NCBI GenBank assembly: GCA_022710245.1
Contig: JAKLHH010000006.1
Location: 1-24,375, forward strand
Direction of reading: 5' to 3'
Source: Myxococcota bacterium
GTDB lineage: Bacteria; Myxococcota; Polyangia; GCA-2747355; JAKLHH01
Length of the DNA stretch: 24,375 nucleotides
Below the pieces are notes generated by a model that saw only the letters and a program-made list of their open reading frames with translations, searched no databases and had not been told where the DNA came from. The position numbers were made by a program, and so were the translations under genes. Shown here piece after piece: positions 22,611 through 24,375 of the stretch. Every line of letters starts with the position of its first letter. The first letter of the stretch is position 1.

Positions 22611-24275
22611 TCAGCGCCTCCGCCGCGCGAGCGAAGCGAGCAGCGCCGCCAGCGCGAGGAGGCCGAGCCGCTCGCCGCCAGCCGGCGCGGTGGCGCAGCC
22701 ACAGCCGCTCTTCTCGCCGGGCGGGGTGGTCGCGCCCGTGTCCAGCGTCGCGCCCGCCTCGCGGGGGAGCGGGGCGTCGCCCAGCCGGGTGTTCACGTCG
22801 CTCCGGGCGGAGGAGTCACCGCCCGGCGTCGCCCCGGGCCACTCGAGCGCGCCGATCGACGGCTTGCTCCCCCGAGCCGCGCCGAGGAGGTCGTCGGACG
22901 GCATCTGCGCCGGGTCGGCGGCGCCGAGCGCCGCGCTGCCGGCGCCGAGCGCGCCGTAGCCCTTGGCGAGGCGCACGAGCTCCTCCTTGATGGTGGCGCT
23001 CCCGCTCTTGAACGCCCCCGCCTTCGCGTCCCAGAGCGGCAGCACGAGCGTCGCCTGGTCGCCGGCGACCTTGGGATCGCCGTAGACCGGGCGCGGGTCG
23101 TCCTCGACGCCGAGGGTCCCGTCGGTGAACCACTTGGTCATGTCGGCGCCGCTGTTCCAGTAGAGGTTGTTCTCCAGCTTGAAGGTGCCAAGGAGCGCGT
23201 TGCCGTAGGTGTTGACCAGGCGGTGGGTCATGGTGCCGCTCGGGTCGGAGAAGAGGTTGTTGACGATCTTGATCCCCTCCACCGACGGGTTCTGCAGCTC
23301 GGTGCCGGCTCTGAGCGCGAGCGTCCCGCCGGGCAGGTCGCCGACGACGGTGTTGGCGCGGATGGTGATGTCCTTGGCGCCCTTGAGCTGGAAGGCGGCC
23401 ACGATGGGGAGCGCCGAGTTGCCGAGCAGGAGGTTGTTCTCGATCAGCGAGTCGGTGACCTCGTGGTAGGGCTGGCCGTCCTCGCCGAAGAGGATGAAGG
23501 CCTGATCCGAGGCGCCGGCCCAGGAGAGGAAGATGTTCCGCGCCACGCGGAAGCGCGGGCTCCGCGGCGTGTGACCGTTGGTGAACTGCTTCTGCGACTT
23601 GATCATCACGAAGGAGGTGGAGGAGGTCTCCTGCAGCGCGCTGAAGAAGATGTTGTCGGTGATGTCCACGTCCTCGATGGCCACGCAGTCGATCAGGTCG
23701 GCGCCCTCGATGGGCGAGGGGTTGTAGAAGACGTTGCCCCTGATCTTGACGTCGTGGGGCGCCACGTTCGGCGTGCCCGAGTTGAGCTTGAGGAGCTCGT
23801 TACAGTTCCCCGCCACCGCCGCGTCGTGGATCACGTTGTCCTCGAGGACGACCGAGCTCACGTCCTGGAGGTGGATCAGCACCTCCTCGCGGCTGGTGCA
23901 GGTCGCGCCGGAGCCGCTCGTGATCTCGAAGCCGGAGAGGGTGAAGTTCCCCGGCCCCGGGATGTACGAGTAGACGACCTTGTCACCGGGGTTGGTGAGG
24001 ACCGCGCGGTAGGGGTGCTCGGCGCGGATGGTGGCCATCTTGCCGAAGGCGCGCGAGAGGGCGACCTGTCCCGTGTAGGTGCCGTCCTTCACCAGCACGG
24101 TGCTCCCGTCGTCGGGGATCTTCTGCACCGCGTGGCTGATGGTGGCCCAGGGCTTGGACGCGGAGCCGTCGCCCGTCGTGTCGTTGCCGCTCGTCGCCAC
24201 GTAGTAGGTCCCCGCGCGCGCTGCGCCGGGGGCGGTGAGCAGCGCGCAGAGCGCCGCGGTGAGGGCGTGCCGCAT
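22611..24275 (-). CDS. Secreted right-handed beta-helix protein with MYXO-CTERM sorting tail
   Basis: Exported 554-residue protein. The start is ATG 24275, with AGGAGGT about 9 bp upstream and a clear signal peptide (1-21, ending Ala-Arg-Ala); a longer frame to 24308 is less signal-like. Residues 22-60 (TYYVATSGNDTTGDG... KPWATISHAV) are the DUF1565-like cap of beta-helix proteins, and residues 60-430 carry ladder strands such as LEDNVIHDAAV, RGNVFYNPS, TDNIFFSAL, ARNIFLSW and NNLLLGNS. A Ser/Thr/Pro-rich spacer leads to the C-terminal tail: GCGC, a hydrophobic helix of about 16 residues and four Arg, i.e. a MYXO-CTERM signal for processing and outer-surface display in Myxococcota. No lyase active site is recognisable. 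It is probably an extracellular polysaccharide-binding or -cleaving protein. Confidence 0.9.
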   Translation of the reverse strand: MRHALTAALCALLTAPGAARAGTYYVATSGNDTTGDGSASKPWATISHAVQKIPDDGSTVLVKDGTYTGQVALSRAFGKMATIRAEHPYRAVLTNPGDKVVYSYIPGPGNFTLSGFEITSGSGATCTSREEVLIHLQDVSSVVLEDNVIHDAAVAGNCNELLKLNSGTPNVAPHDVKIRGNVFYNPSPIEGADLIDCVAIEDVDITDNIFFSALQETSSTSFVMIKSQKQFTNGHTPRSPRFRVARNIFLSWAGASDQAFILFGEDGQPYHEVTDSLIENNLLLGNSALPIVAAFQLKGAKDITIRANTVVGDLPGGTLALRAGTELQNPSVEGIKIVNNLFSDPSGTMTHRLVNTYGNALLGTFKLENNLYWNSGADMTKWFTDGTLGVEDDPRPVYGDPKVAGDQATLVLPLWDAKAGAFKSGSATIKEELVRLAKGYGALGAGSAALGAADPAQMPSDDLLGAARGSKPSIGALEWPGATPGGDSSARSDVNTRLGDAPLPREAGATLDTGATTPPGEKSGCGCATAPAGGERLGLLALAALLASLARRRR

Positions 24276-24341
24276 CGTGTCCGTACCTCCTGCAGCAGAG
24301 GCCATCATACGACGGATCAGGGGGGGCGCGGACGGCGAGCG

Positions 24342-24375
24342 GTCTCGGGGGCGCGTCTCGGGGGCGCGGTCTCGG
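24342..24375. repeat. Short tandem repeat at the right edge
   Basis: Units gtctcgggggcgc (24342-24354), gtctcgggggcgcg (24355-24368) and the beginning of a third (24369-24375) run into the window edge. The array may continue. It lies upstream of the MYXO-CTERM gene. Confidence 0.65.

Overview
This is a very GC-rich chromosomal window that most likely comes from a member of the Myxococcota. The evidence is a MYXO-CTERM-type C-terminal sorting tail on the last protein (Gly-Cys-Gly-Cys, one hydrophobic helix, then a run of Arg), several secreted or lipid-anchored proteins of large-genome style, an NtrC-type two-component pair with GTGA gene overlap, and a bacterial oxidosqualene cyclase, an enzyme known from some myxobacteria. 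The species cannot be named from the sequence.

Layout. (1) 1-1574 (+): 3' part of a gene for a secreted-looking HExxH metallopeptidase, cut by the left edge. (2) 1735-2673 (+): glutaminase. (3) 2687-3376 (-): unknown secreted protein. (4) 3518-8848 (-): a tightly overlapping shikimate operon in the order aroB, aroDE (a fusion of type I dehydroquinate dehydratase and shikimate dehydrogenase), aroA, aroK, aroC. (5) 8929-9008: ten copies of an 8-bp tandem repeat. (6) 9015-12379 (-): GAF/PAS histidine kinase and NtrC-family response regulator. (7) 12575-13813 (-): Cys-rich lipoprotein with seven GGGxWxC repeats. (8) 14221-18745 (+): chorismate mutase-DAHP synthase, then a U32-family protein with two cysteine clusters, then an oxidosqualene cyclase with the cycloartenol-synthase residue signature. 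(9) 18736-19776 (-): unknown membrane-anchored protein. (10) 20033-24275 (-): two secreted right-handed beta-helix proteins flanking a secreted, degenerate Fic-domain protein, with hairpin and tandem repeats between them.

How the genes work together. The window encodes every step from erythrose-4-phosphate and PEP to chorismate (DAHP synthase, AroB, AroDE, AroK, AroA, AroC) and, through the fused chorismate mutase, to prephenate. Directly behind the prephenate-forming gene sits a U32-family protein, coupled with a 2-bp gap to the oxidosqualene cyclase. Characterised U32 enzymes (RlhA, TrhP, UbiU/UbiV) are Fe-S-linked, O2-independent hydroxylation factors that depend on prephenate. The arrangement therefore suggests, as a hypothesis only, a prephenate-linked oxygenation step joined to sterol or triterpenoid formation. 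This is the best candidate for an undescribed system here.

The right-hand third looks like accessory, surface-directed sequence. It carries beta-helix proteins, a Fic protein whose catalytic His is replaced by Asp, and a REP-like hairpin element present in two diverged copies, each downstream of a beta-helix gene. No rRNA, tRNA, CRISPR array, transposase or phage gene was seen.
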